A stretch of DNA of 64,000 nt from Flammeovirga sp. EKP202. GTDB lineage: Bacteria; Bacteroidota; Bacteroidia; Cytophagales; Flammeovirgaceae. Both the position numbers and the translations under genes were made by a program. Below, piece after piece: positions 8,195 to 16,080 of this stretch. A model generated the notes under the pieces. It saw only the letters and a program-made list of their open reading frames with translations. It was not told the DNA's origin and did no database searches. The stretch lies in NCBI RefSeq assembly GCF_014534745.1, contig NZ_JACVVP010000014.1, positions 107,474-171,473 of the forward strand, given 5' to 3'. Each line of letters opens with the position of its first letter. Within the stretch, counting starts at the first letter, position 1.

Positions 8195-9487
8195 TTATTT
8201 CGCCATAATGCTTTCAATCTCTTCAATCTCGATTGGAATATTTTTCATCAAGTCAAATGGCTCACCTGATTCTTGGATAACGAAGTCGTTTTCAATTCTG
8301 ATACCCATGTTTTCCTCTCTGATATAAATACCTGGCTCCACTGTAAATACCATTCCAGCTTCAAAAGTTTTATATCTGTTGCCATAGTCATGAACGTCTA
8401 CGCCGATGTGGTGAGAAGTACCGTGCATAAAGTATTTCTTGTAGGCAGGCCATTTTGGATCTTCGTTCGCAATATCTTCACGAGTGATCAAACCTAAACC
8501 GACTAATTCTTCTGTCATCAATTTACCAACTTCTACATGGTAGTCCATCAAGTTGTTGCCTGGGATAAGCATTTTAGCAGCTGCTTTGTGAACTCTCAAT
8601 ACAGCACTGTAAACTGCTGCTTGACGCTCTGTAAATTTACCATTTACTGGGATGGTACGTGTTAAGTCAGAAGCGTAGTTACCGTACTCACAACCGAAGT
8701 CCATTAATAACAAGTCACCGTCTTGACAAACTTGATCGTTGTCGATGTAGTGCAATACACAAGCATTGAAACCTGAAGCAACAATTGGTGTGTAAGCATG
8801 TCTTCTTGAGCCATTGCGAACAAACTCGTGTGTGATTTCTGCTTCGATTTCATACTCCTTCACACCTGGTTTCGTGAATTCTAAAACTCTTCTGAAACCT
8901 TTCTCAGTGATGTTACAAGCTTTTTGCATGACATCAATCTCAATTTGTGACTTTACAGTACGTAAGTCGTGCATGATTGGTGAAATACGCTCGTATTTAT
9001 GGAGAGGGAAATTTTTCATGCATTCCACTCTAAATCTATCATCGGGCGTTTCAACAGTAGTATCAGCACGAAGGTGCTCGTTTGTATTCAAGTAGATGTG
9101 TTCTGAATCGAAAACAACCGTTTTGAATACTGTATCGAAATCAGATAACCAGTACACCGACTCGATTCCAGAAACTTCAGTAGCCTGTTCTTTTGTCAAT
9201 TTCGCTCCTTCCCAGATGGCAATTTCCTCATTCGTTTCAATTAAGAAAAGCATTTCTCTATGAGCAGGATCTTTGGCGTCAGGATTGATCACAAGAATAC
9301 TCTTTTCTTGATCAATACCACTTAAATAGAAGATGTCAGTTTGCTGAATAAATGGCATTGTACCGTCTGCACTAGTAGGCATGATGTCGCTTGAATTGAA
9401 TACAGCAACTGAATTTGGTTTTAATCTCTCTACTAGACGCTTACGGTTCTCAATGAACAATGTCGAGTCGATTTTTTCGTATCTCAT
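8195..9487 (-). CDS. Xaa-Pro aminopeptidase (aminopeptidase P family, peptidase M24B)
   Basis: This 430-aa cytoplasmic metallopeptidase removes N-terminal residues that precede proline. It has the two-domain layout of the family: an N-terminal creatinase-like domain (about 1-165) and a C-terminal pita-bread catalytic domain (about 175-430). The dinuclear metal site is visible as DFGCEYGNYASDLTRT (two Asp), HGTSHHIGVDVHD (His) and two Glu in EPGIYI and RIENDFV. The length is normal and there is no signal peptide. The gene is monocistronic, with its own terminator downstream and a divergent protease gene 119 bp upstream. The assignment is firm to family; the exact peptide preference is not visible. 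Confidence 0.93.
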   Translation of the reverse strand: MRYEKIDSTLFIENRKRLVERLKPNSVAVFNSSDIMPTSADGTMPFIQQTDIFYLSGIDQEKSILVINPDAKDPAHREMLFLIETNEEIAIWEGAKLTKEQATEVSGIESVYWLSDFDTVFKTVVFDSEHIYLNTNEHLRADTTVETPDDRFRVECMKNFPLHKYERISPIMHDLRTVKSQIEIDVMQKACNITEKGFRRVLEFTKPGVKEYEIEAEITHEFVRNGSRRHAYTPIVASGFNACVLHYIDNDQVCQDGDLLLMDFGCEYGNYASDLTRTIPVNGKFTERQAAVYSAVLRVHKAAAKMLIPGNNLMDYHVEVGKLMTEELVGLGLITREDIANEDPKWPAYKKYFMHGTSHHIGVDVHDYGNRYKTFEAGMVFTVEPGIYIREENMGIRIENDFVIQESGEPFDLMKNIPIEIEEIESIMAK

Positions 9488-9605
9488 GATTGATCTATGT
9501 GTATATATTAATATTTATGATTAACTTTTCGTCAAGTTAAGCGGCAATACGCTTGTACTGCTACTTAATTCGAATTTACTTCTTCCATTGAATTTTCAAA
9601 ACTAG

Positions 9606-11147
9606 ATGACAATAAGACTGGATATTTATTCTGTTTTTTTTTCAGGAGAAAAACGGCTTAGAAGGCTATTCTTAAGCTATTTTTTCATCCTTTTTACTGT
9701 TTTTCCAGTTTTCGCTGACGAAAACCAACGTTTTTGGGTTGTTTTTGTAGATAAGTGTAATAATGAAGATTTAGAAATTTTTAACCAATCCATCTGCCAA
9801 GAATATATTGAAGCATTGCACGAGCAAGACTTTTTCGCCCAAACGAAATCCAATTGGCTTAATGCCGTGACAGTTGAGATTACATCAAAAAAAGAGTTAG
9901 ATCAGCTAAAAAGCCTTTCTTTTATCAAAGAAGTTAAGCCCGTCAATAGAGGTTGGAAACTAGCGAGTATTCATCAAGAAAGTGATTTTAAGCAGTCCTC
10001 CTATACAGTAAAGCAAATCCAACCTAAAAGCATTTATGATTTGAAGTTGGATGGAAGTGGGGTAACGGTAGGCGTGATTGATGCAGGATATTATAATGCC
10101 ACTAAAAATACTTATCTAAAACATATTTTTAAAGACGAACGAGTTTTAGGTTTTAAGGATTACCTGTCAGGTCCATCAACGACAAGCCAAACTTTCTTTG
10201 GAACCAAAAGGACGAGTTCAGATAGTCATGGTACTACCGTTTTACGAATGATTGCGGGGCAAGAAGGTAATATGAGGTACGGATTGGCAGATAAAAGTAA
10301 TTTTTATTTAGCGAGAACAGATCACGGTGATAAAGAATCGAGGAGTGAGGAAGAAAATTGGATTATGGCTTTGGAATGGATGGTAGATTCTTTAGGAATT
10401 AAACTGATCAATAGCTCTTTGGGCTATACGAATGGTTTTGATCTTAAAGATGAAAATTATCTTCCTTCTCAGATGGATGGAGAAACTTCTATGGTGACGA
10501 AAGCAGCAGAAGTAGCGACTCAAGAAAAAGATGTGTTGTTGGTGGTTTCGGCAGGGAATGAAGGAGATTCCAATTGGAAAATCATCAGTGCTCCCGCAGA
10601 TGCCAAAGGAGTATTGAGTGTTGGGGCAACAACAAAATCAGGAGTGAAGGCAAGCTACAGTAGTCTCGGACCAACTTTCCTGGAGTATATTAAACCCGAA
10701 GTTTCTTGTTATTCACTGTTTGGAACCTCTTTTTCAGCTCCAGTAATTACGGGTCTTGCGGCTTGTTTGTGGCAAATGAAACCAGAGGCGACAGCGAAAG
10801 AAATTAGGGGAGCTATTATTCAGTCTTCTTGGTTTTACCCTTACGGTAATAACTATGTAGGTTACGGTGTTCCGAATGCAGGCAAAGCGATCAATATTTT
10901 AAAAGGGATACCGCTAGAAAATCAGACCGAAATAATTCATGCTCAAAATGAGAAAAATATTGAAATTATACCTCAAGAAGGTGAAGGCACTTTGTTAATT
11001 GCTTATCATAAAGTATCAGAAACTGTTGTTATTAAGCAAGAATTCATATATTTGAATAACGATGCATGGAAAGTTAAGAAAACTAAAAAATCCATAAGCA
11101 CTACACTTTGGACGGGAGACCGTCATATTGAAATTTTTTGGAAATAA
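9606..11147 (+). CDS. Subtilisin-like serine protease (peptidase S8), exported
   Basis: The 513-aa protein has an N-terminal hydrophobic signal (about 20-37, ending VFAD). A propeptide-like region follows (about 42-115, containing VVFVDK), then an S8 catalytic domain (about 140-430). The triad is in place: Asp159 in VGVIDAG, His208 in SHGT and Ser375 in GTSFSAP; the oxyanion Asn lies in VVSAGNEG. No T9SS sorting tail is present; the last about 80 residues form a small beta-rich domain. It is probably a periplasmic or envelope protease. The next gene encodes a lipoprotein 84 bp downstream on the same strand, possibly in the same transcript. Substrate unknown. Confidence 0.9.
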   Translation: MTIRLDIYSVFFSGEKRLRRLFLSYFFILFTVFPVFADENQRFWVVFVDKCNNEDLEIFNQSICQEYIEALHEQDFFAQTKSNWLNAVTVEITSKKELDQLKSLSFIKEVKPVNRGWKLASIHQESDFKQSSYTVKQIQPKSIYDLKLDGSGVTVGVIDAGYYNATKNTYLKHIFKDERVLGFKDYLSGPSTTSQTFFGTKRTSSDSHGTTVLRMIAGQEGNMRYGLADKSNFYLARTDHGDKESRSEEENWIMALEWMVDSLGIKLINSSLGYTNGFDLKDENYLPSQMDGETSMVTKAAEVATQEKDVLLVVSAGNEGDSNWKIISAPADAKGVLSVGATTKSGVKASYSSLGPTFLEYIKPEVSCYSLFGTSFSAPVITGLAACLWQMKPEATAKEIRGAIIQSSWFYPYGNNYVGYGVPNAGKAINILKGIPLENQTEIIHAQNEKNIEIIPQEGEGTLLIAYHKVSETVVIKQEFIYLNNDAWKVKKTKKSISTTLWTGDRHIEIFWK

Positions 11148-11231
11148 TATAGGTACATCTTCAAAAGATAAAATATTGAAAATCAACTTCTGTATTTTGT
11201 ACTTATTCTACTATCACCTTTACTATTTAAC

Positions 11232-11807
11232 ATGAAATTGTTCGTTCAAATTACCATTATTCACTTTATACTTAGTTCTTTATTTAGCTGTGCCCAATTA
11301 GATAAAATTCAAGACACTGAAGAAGTTTATAACTTCGATCTCACAAGTGTTGTTGATTCAGCCGTAAAGGATTTAAGCCGAACATCGCCTGCTGTAGAGA
11401 AAAAAGTACTCTATGATGGACAAGAAGACAAAGTTGCTTCCTCTACTATTAATTGGGAGGATGAATTGGAAGTTTTTGAAGATGCGGATATCAATAAGCC
11501 CATTTTAAAAAACAGCTATCAGAAATCAATACAGAATAAATCTGATGGAGGAACACTTACAAGATTTGAAGCCAGTGGTCCAAGAGAATTAGTCCGATGG
11601 ATGGAAATAGAGAAAAATTCGGATGGCGAACTTCTGAAGATCGCTTTCAAAATGTTGACCGATAATTCTCTTTACGCTACAGAAAAAGAAGGGCAGTTAG
11701 TGTTTTCTGAAGGTCAAAAGTTAAAAAGTTATGCCATTGAAGGCATACAGACGATTGTCTTTTTAGGCGATAAACACTATTCTATTGAAGGTAACCTAGT
11801 GTATTAG
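11232..11807 (+). CDS. Lipoprotein of unknown function
   Basis: The 191-aa protein begins with a lipoprotein signal whose lipobox ends LFSC (Cys20). The mature part is acidic, with a low-complexity stretch (about 60-90) and a C-terminal beta-rich half containing repeated FE/VF patterns (LTRFEASGPRELVRWMEIEK). I do not recognise a family. It follows the subtilisin-like protease gene by 84 bp and ends before a clear terminator, so it may be the second gene of that unit. Its position suggests an envelope protein linked to the protease, but this is inference only. Confidence 0.65.
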   Translation: MKLFVQITIIHFILSSLFSCAQLDKIQDTEEVYNFDLTSVVDSAVKDLSRTSPAVEKKVLYDGQEDKVASSTINWEDELEVFEDADINKPILKNSYQKSIQNKSDGGTLTRFEASGPRELVRWMEIEKNSDGELLKIAFKMLTDNSLYATEKEGQLVFSEGQKLKSYAIEGIQTIVFLGDKHYSIEGNLVY

Positions 11808-11850
11808 AGACACTTGTAATATTGTCATTTTTAAGAAGAGATATTTGAAG

Positions 11851-11873
11851 AAAGAGCTTGAAATAAGCTCTTT
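11851..11873 (+). terminator. Factor-independent terminator
   Basis: 9-bp stem AAAGAGCTT/AAGCTCTTT with a 5-nt loop (GAAAT), followed by a T tract. It ends the protease-lipoprotein unit. Confidence 0.85.
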
Positions 11874-11962
11874 TTTTGTTAATGATGGAAAAAAAGTAAA
11901 AATAATTGCTCTCATTTATAAACGTTTGTGTCGTTAACTAGCAAAACAAAAAATAAATAGAC

Positions 11963-12121
11963 TACCTTTGCGGTTCAATTAGGAAACTGTAGCGCTTTTG
12001 TCCGCATCATCATAACTGTTGGTTGTCCGCCGACAAAGAATAAGGATTATGAGAGAAGTAATATTCAATCTAGTACTTAAACTTATAGTAGTATGGAAGG
12101 AAGCGTCTTAAAAAACAAAAA
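11963..12121 (+). promoter_or_regulatory. -7 box and long leader of the DEAD-box helicase gene
   Basis: TACCTTTG at 11963-11970 matches TAnnTTTG. It would start a leader of about 145 nt before the ATG at 12122. The leader has a small hairpin (TTGTC/GACAA, 12023-12036). Long structured leaders are known for cold-inducible helicase genes; whether this leader is regulatory cannot be decided here. Confidence 0.45.
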
Positions 12122-13927
12122 ATGACAAAATTTAGTGAATTAGGGCTTAAAGAAGAATTGCAAGAAGCAGTAGCAGAGCTCGGTTTTGAACAACCTACAC
12201 CAATACAAGAAGAAGTAATCCCAACTTTATTAACAGAAGAACTTGATTTAGTAGGTTTAGCACAAACAGGAACGGGTAAAACTGCAGCATTCGGCCTTCC
12301 ACTCCTACACCGTGTTGATGTCTCAAACAAAAAGGTACAAGGGTTAATTCTATGTCCAGTTCGTGAACTTGGACTTCAGATCGCAAAAGATCTTGAAAAC
12401 TTCTCTACAAAGCTTAAAGGTTTAAAAATCGTTGCCGTTTACGGTGGTGCTCCAATTGACCAACAAATCCGTCAGTTGAACAAAGGTGCACATGTAATTG
12501 TGGCCACTCCAGGACGTATGCACGATTTAATCCGTAGAAACAAAGTAAACATCTCTGAAGTAGAGACAGTAGTACTTGACGAAGCGGATGAAATGTTGAA
12601 AATGGGTTTCAAAGATGAGCTTGATGCGATTCTTGAAGAAACTCCAGAAGACAAAAATGTATGGTTGTTCTCAGCAACTATGCCAAGAGAAGTAGCTCGT
12701 ATTGCTTCAAACTACATGACAGATCCTAAAGAGGTAACTGTTGGTACTAAAAATACGGGTAACAAAAATGTAAAACACTACTGCTACACTGTAAGAGCTC
12801 AAGATAGATACGAAGCTTTAAAACGTGTAGTGGATTACAATCCAAATATTTACGGTATTGTTTTCTGTCGTACAAGACAAGAAACAAAAGACGTAGCAGA
12901 GCGTTTGATGCAAGATGGTTACAATGCAGACGCATTGCATGGTGATTTATCACAAGCACAACGTGATTATGTGATGGGTAAATTCCGTCAGCGTACTTTA
13001 CAACTACTAGTAGCGACTGACGTTGCGGCTCGTGGTTTGGACGTAAACGATTTATCTCACGTAATCAACTACAACTTGCCAGACGATATCGAAACGTACA
13101 ATCACCGTTCAGGTCGTACAGGTAGAGCTGGTAGAGATGGTACTTCAATTGCTATCATTCATATGCGTGAAAAGCACCGTTTGAGAGCGATCGAACGTGT
13201 ATTGAAGCAATCATTCATCATGGATCCAATTCCTTCTGGTCCTCAAATTTGTGAGCGTCAACTATTCCATTTAGTAGACCGTATGCACAGTGTGGAGATG
13301 GTAGAAGAGGAAATTGAGGAGTACTTACCAAAAGTATATGAGAAATTAGAAGACTTAAGCCGTGAGGAGATTATCAATCGTTTCGTTGCTTTAGAATTCA
13401 ACCGTTTCTTAGAGTACTACAGAGGTGCAAGAGACCTTAACGTTCATGATCGTAGAGATAATACGAACTCTCGTGAAAGAGGTGAAAACTTCAGACGTAA
13501 TGCAGAGTCAGGTTTCACTCGTTTCTTTATCAACTTAGGTAAGCGTGACGAAGTATCTCCAAGGGACCTTATTGACTTGATCAACAAAGGTGTTCGTGGT
13601 GATCGTATCGATATCGGAAGAATCGACTTGAAACAAAACTTCTCATTCTTTGAGGTTGCTCAAGGTAGAGAGGATGATGTAATCAAAGGTATGGGTACTT
13701 TAGAATTCAATGGTAGAAAAATTGATGTTGAAGTATCTAACACTACTGGTGGTGGCGGTGGCCGTCGCGGTGGTGGTGGCCGTCGCGGTGGCGGCGGAGG
13801 AGATCGTCGTCGCTACAATGGTGGCGGAGGAGATCGCCGTAGAAATGGATACGGAGGTGGAGATCGTCGTAATAGCGGCGGTGGAAACAGACGTAGAAAC
13901 AGCAATAGAGAAAGTCACAAAGATTAA
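12122..13927 (+). CDS. DEAD-box ATP-dependent RNA helicase with Arg/Gly-rich tail (DeaD/CsdA-like)
   Basis: The 601-aa protein carries the full set of DEAD-box motifs: Q motif (FEQPTPIQ), motif I AQTGTGKT (47-54), DEAD (about 153-156), SAT in LFSATMP, and in the second RecA lobe ATDVAARGLDV and HRSGRTGRAGR. A DbpA/CsdA-type RNA-binding domain follows (about 450-535, FFINLGKRDEVSPRDLIDLI). The last about 60 residues are a Gly/Arg repeat (GGGGGRRGGGGRRGGG...). Such helicases unwind rRNA and mRNA structure in ribosome assembly and cold adaptation. The tail probably adds non-specific RNA binding. The gene is monocistronic, with a long leader and its own terminator. Confidence 0.95.
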   Translation: MTKFSELGLKEELQEAVAELGFEQPTPIQEEVIPTLLTEELDLVGLAQTGTGKTAAFGLPLLHRVDVSNKKVQGLILCPVRELGLQIAKDLENFSTKLKGLKIVAVYGGAPIDQQIRQLNKGAHVIVATPGRMHDLIRRNKVNISEVETVVLDEADEMLKMGFKDELDAILEETPEDKNVWLFSATMPREVARIASNYMTDPKEVTVGTKNTGNKNVKHYCYTVRAQDRYEALKRVVDYNPNIYGIVFCRTRQETKDVAERLMQDGYNADALHGDLSQAQRDYVMGKFRQRTLQLLVATDVAARGLDVNDLSHVINYNLPDDIETYNHRSGRTGRAGRDGTSIAIIHMREKHRLRAIERVLKQSFIMDPIPSGPQICERQLFHLVDRMHSVEMVEEEIEEYLPKVYEKLEDLSREEIINRFVALEFNRFLEYYRGARDLNVHDRRDNTNSRERGENFRRNAESGFTRFFINLGKRDEVSPRDLIDLINKGVRGDRIDIGRIDLKQNFSFFEVAQGREDDVIKGMGTLEFNGRKIDVEVSNTTGGGGGRRGGGGRRGGGGGDRRRYNGGGGDRRRNGYGGGDRRNSGGGNRRRNSNRESHKD

Positions 13928-13947
13928 TTTTCTTTGAACAAAATAAT

Positions 13948-13986
13948 AAAAGAAGGTCATTATTTTTCGAAATAAGACCTTCTTTT
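13948..13986 (+). terminator. Terminator of the RNA helicase gene
   Basis: 11-bp perfect stem AAAAGAAGGTC (13948-13958) / GACCTTCTTTT (13976-13986), with T residues continuing after it. It ends 40 bp before the next gene. Confidence 0.85.
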
Positions 13987-14025
13987 TACTTTTACTCAAA
14001 TTAATCATAGCGTATAACAAACAAA

Positions 14026-14415
14026 ATGGATTGGGAAGCCTTATTCTATAAGTTTCTGAAGTTTGGTGTAGTTGGTTTTTCTGGCTTATTTGTTGATTTT
14101 GGAACTACTTACCTTGTAAAAGAAAAGCTAAAGGGACATAAATATTTGGCCAATAGCCTTGGTTTTATATTAGCGGCAACAAGTAATTATATACTGAATA
14201 GAAACTGGACTTTTGAAAGTCAAGATGCCAATATTGGGCTTCAATACATGAAGTTTTTTGGTGTTTCCATAATTGGTCTTCTCTTTAGTAATGCCATTAT
14301 TTGGTTGTTACACGAGCGTTTTAAAATGAATTTTTACATTGCTAAAGTTTTAGCAGTAGGAGTAGTAATGTTATGGAATTTCTTTGCTAACTTAATGTTC
14401 ACATTCGTTGAATAG
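14026..14415 (+). CDS. GtrA-like membrane protein
   Basis: The 129-aa protein has four predicted transmembrane helices (about 10-30, 40-60, 75-97, 103-126) and the GtrA signature pattern (KFGVVGFSGLFVDFGTTYL; NSLGFILAATSNYILNRNWTF). GtrA-like proteins are small integral membrane proteins. In O-antigen glucosylation and cell-wall arabinogalactan synthesis they help move prenyl-phosphate-linked sugars across the membrane. No glycosyltransferase gene is adjacent here, so the pathway is unknown. A small cytoplasmic protein gene starts 9 bp downstream and is probably co-transcribed. Confidence 0.85.
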   Translation: MDWEALFYKFLKFGVVGFSGLFVDFGTTYLVKEKLKGHKYLANSLGFILAATSNYILNRNWTFESQDANIGLQYMKFFGVSIIGLLFSNAIIWLLHERFKMNFYIAKVLAVGVVMLWNFFANLMFTFVE

Positions 14416-14424
14416 CAGTTAGTT

Positions 14425-14814
14425 ATGTTACAAGATAAAAGAGATTTTTTACAGAGGATGATCCGTAGCTTGGAGAAAATTATGCTCCGATTTACAGGAA
14501 TAGACCTTGAGCTTCATTTTGAAGAAATGGCATTGACCATAGACAAATACTTAGTAGAGGTACTAAAAGTCAATGAGTCTGATTCAGAAGAAGAGATAAC
14601 ATTAAAAATGATGGACCTTTCTTCTAAAACAGACTTCAAGGAATTAGAACTTTTAAATGATGTTTTAATTTATAAAGGAAAGCTAACCCAAGACAAAAAA
14701 TACTTCAATGCTGCTTACAAAATACTATCAGAGATAGAACAAAAAGACCTTATTACTTTTTCATTTATAAGACAACAGAAGCTAGCAGAGCTTGAGACTT
14801 TGCTGAAAAAATAA
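14425..14814 (+). CDS. Small helical cytoplasmic protein, unknown function
   Basis: The 129-aa protein has no signal peptide or membrane segment. It is predicted almost wholly alpha-helical, with a conserved-looking N-terminus (KRDFLQRMIRSLEKIMLRFTG). It loosely recalls the DUF6483-type helical proteins, but I would not assign it. It starts 9 bp after the GtrA-like gene and so is probably translated from the same mRNA. The third helical stretch (KYFNAAYKILSEIEQKD) looks TPR-like. Function unknown. Confidence 0.7.
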   Translation: MLQDKRDFLQRMIRSLEKIMLRFTGIDLELHFEEMALTIDKYLVEVLKVNESDSEEEITLKMMDLSSKTDFKELELLNDVLIYKGKLTQDKKYFNAAYKILSEIEQKDLITFSFIRQQKLAELETLLKK

Positions 14815-14845
14815 GTCAACCTTCCTTAGAGCAGATTTTAATTAC

Positions 14846-15694
14846 TTATTCTTCACTCTCAAATTGCCCCATGTAATCTTCAATAGGTTCCAAACCTACT
14901 TGTGCTCTTCTGTGATTTACATTGGCAGGGTCTTGAAGAGAATAGATTTCCATCTCACCTGTTTTTGAATTAAAAACAATTTGAGAACCGTACTTTTGTG
15001 GTTTTCCACTATCAAGGAATATCATATCTTCCATCATGGCAAGCTTATAAGGTTGCAAATCACCCCTTTCGGTTGCATCTTCAAACAGATGGAAATATTT
15101 AGAGCGGTAATGAGGTCCGGCGTGCTGAATGATAATCCAAACCGTATTTATACCATTATTTCCGACTTCTTCCACAGTAGGCATTCCGCATATTTCTAAA
15201 ATACTTACCACTTTGGTGAGATTTTCTAATTCGATATTTTCATTCACCATTCCACTTGATCTATTTTCCTGATCCATAAAGCGAATGTGTGCTAACATCT
15301 TATCAATTTTATCACAATCAATATCTACTAACTCAACATCTGTACGTTTTCTTTCTTTAATAGCGGCGATTAATCGTCTTTGAAACAAAGTGTCTTCATG
15401 GGTAGGTTTTCTTAGTATCACAACCTTAATTTCATGGTTGGATGATGCATAATAATCATATCCCCATTCTAACGGGTCGGTCTTTTTTATTTTATCAAGA
15501 GAAATAACTTCACCACTTTTATACCTGTAGATCGGTGGTTTAGTTTCTTTGTCAAAATTATTAAGAGTGATTTCTATAACGTCTTCTTGATCTAATTTAA
15601 CGAGTTTCTTTATTCCGTGAGGGTCACTTAAATTACAGGATGTAAAGAATAAAAAGAGCGATAATAATAATGTTGTTGTTTTGTTTTTGAGCAT
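14846..15694 (-). CDS. DUF6624-like lipoprotein
   Basis: An upstream ATG (15742) exists, but the ATG at 15694 gives a standard lipoprotein signal (MLKNKTTTLLLSLFLFFTSC) and is taken as the start (282 aa). The C-terminal half (about 130-275) resembles the DUF6624 pattern: a DxEN/R region (FMDQENRSS), a conserved central VWIIIQHAGPHYRSKY, AMMEDM, PQKYGSQI, and the closing NVNHRRAQVGLEPIEDYM. The biochemical function of this domain is not known to me. The mature protein would be anchored in the envelope. It converges with the GtrA unit, leaving 31 bp between stop codons. Confidence 0.75.
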   Translation of the reverse strand: MLKNKTTTLLLSLFLFFTSCNLSDPHGIKKLVKLDQEDVIEITLNNFDKETKPPIYRYKSGEVISLDKIKKTDPLEWGYDYYASSNHEIKVVILRKPTHEDTLFQRRLIAAIKERKRTDVELVDIDCDKIDKMLAHIRFMDQENRSSGMVNENIELENLTKVVSILEICGMPTVEEVGNNGINTVWIIIQHAGPHYRSKYFHLFEDATERGDLQPYKLAMMEDMIFLDSGKPQKYGSQIVFNSKTGEMEIYSLQDPANVNHRRAQVGLEPIEDYMGQFESEE

Positions 15695-16080
15695 GGTATT
15701 AGGTTCTTGAGTTTTATACATAGTGATTACTCCCTTTAGCATAAAAAAGATTCCTGAATAATAAAAAAGCTTTAAATTTTCGTGATAAAATCCAATAATA
15801 ACTTAGTGATGTGCGATTTACGAGGTAGAAGGGTAGGTGCTTTGATAGAAGAAAAGGGGTAGAAATAAGCATTAAAAAAAAGCAAAGGTTATTGTGATTG
15901 CCTATTCAATTTATTTAAGTCATTTAAAAACAAATTCGTGAACATTTTTTACCCTCATCTTGCACTATTTTTTGTCATAAATGGCTAAAATCAATCCCTT
16001 TCCAAAATCTTAAAAATCAGAAATTGTACACCTAATAACATAGATTTATTCTATTGGCTTTTTTAACTAACATAGAAAGT
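15695..16080. other. Intergenic region upstream of the T9SS TIM-barrel gene, with a possible operator core
   Basis: AT-rich divergent promoter region. TGAACATTTTTTACCC at 15939-15954 resembles a 16-bp element 156 bp before the GH36-like gene (TGAACAATTATTACCC, 38346-38361) and a weaker one before the first sulfatase. It lies about 130 bp upstream of the ATG at 16081. I see no clear TAnnTTTG box and no gene. Confidence 0.4.

Noticed and set aside
13700..14020. Minus-strand and alternative plus-strand frames across the helicase tail
   Set aside because: Thr/Ser/Ala-only and Val/Ala-only compositions are shadows of the Gly/Arg codon repeat.
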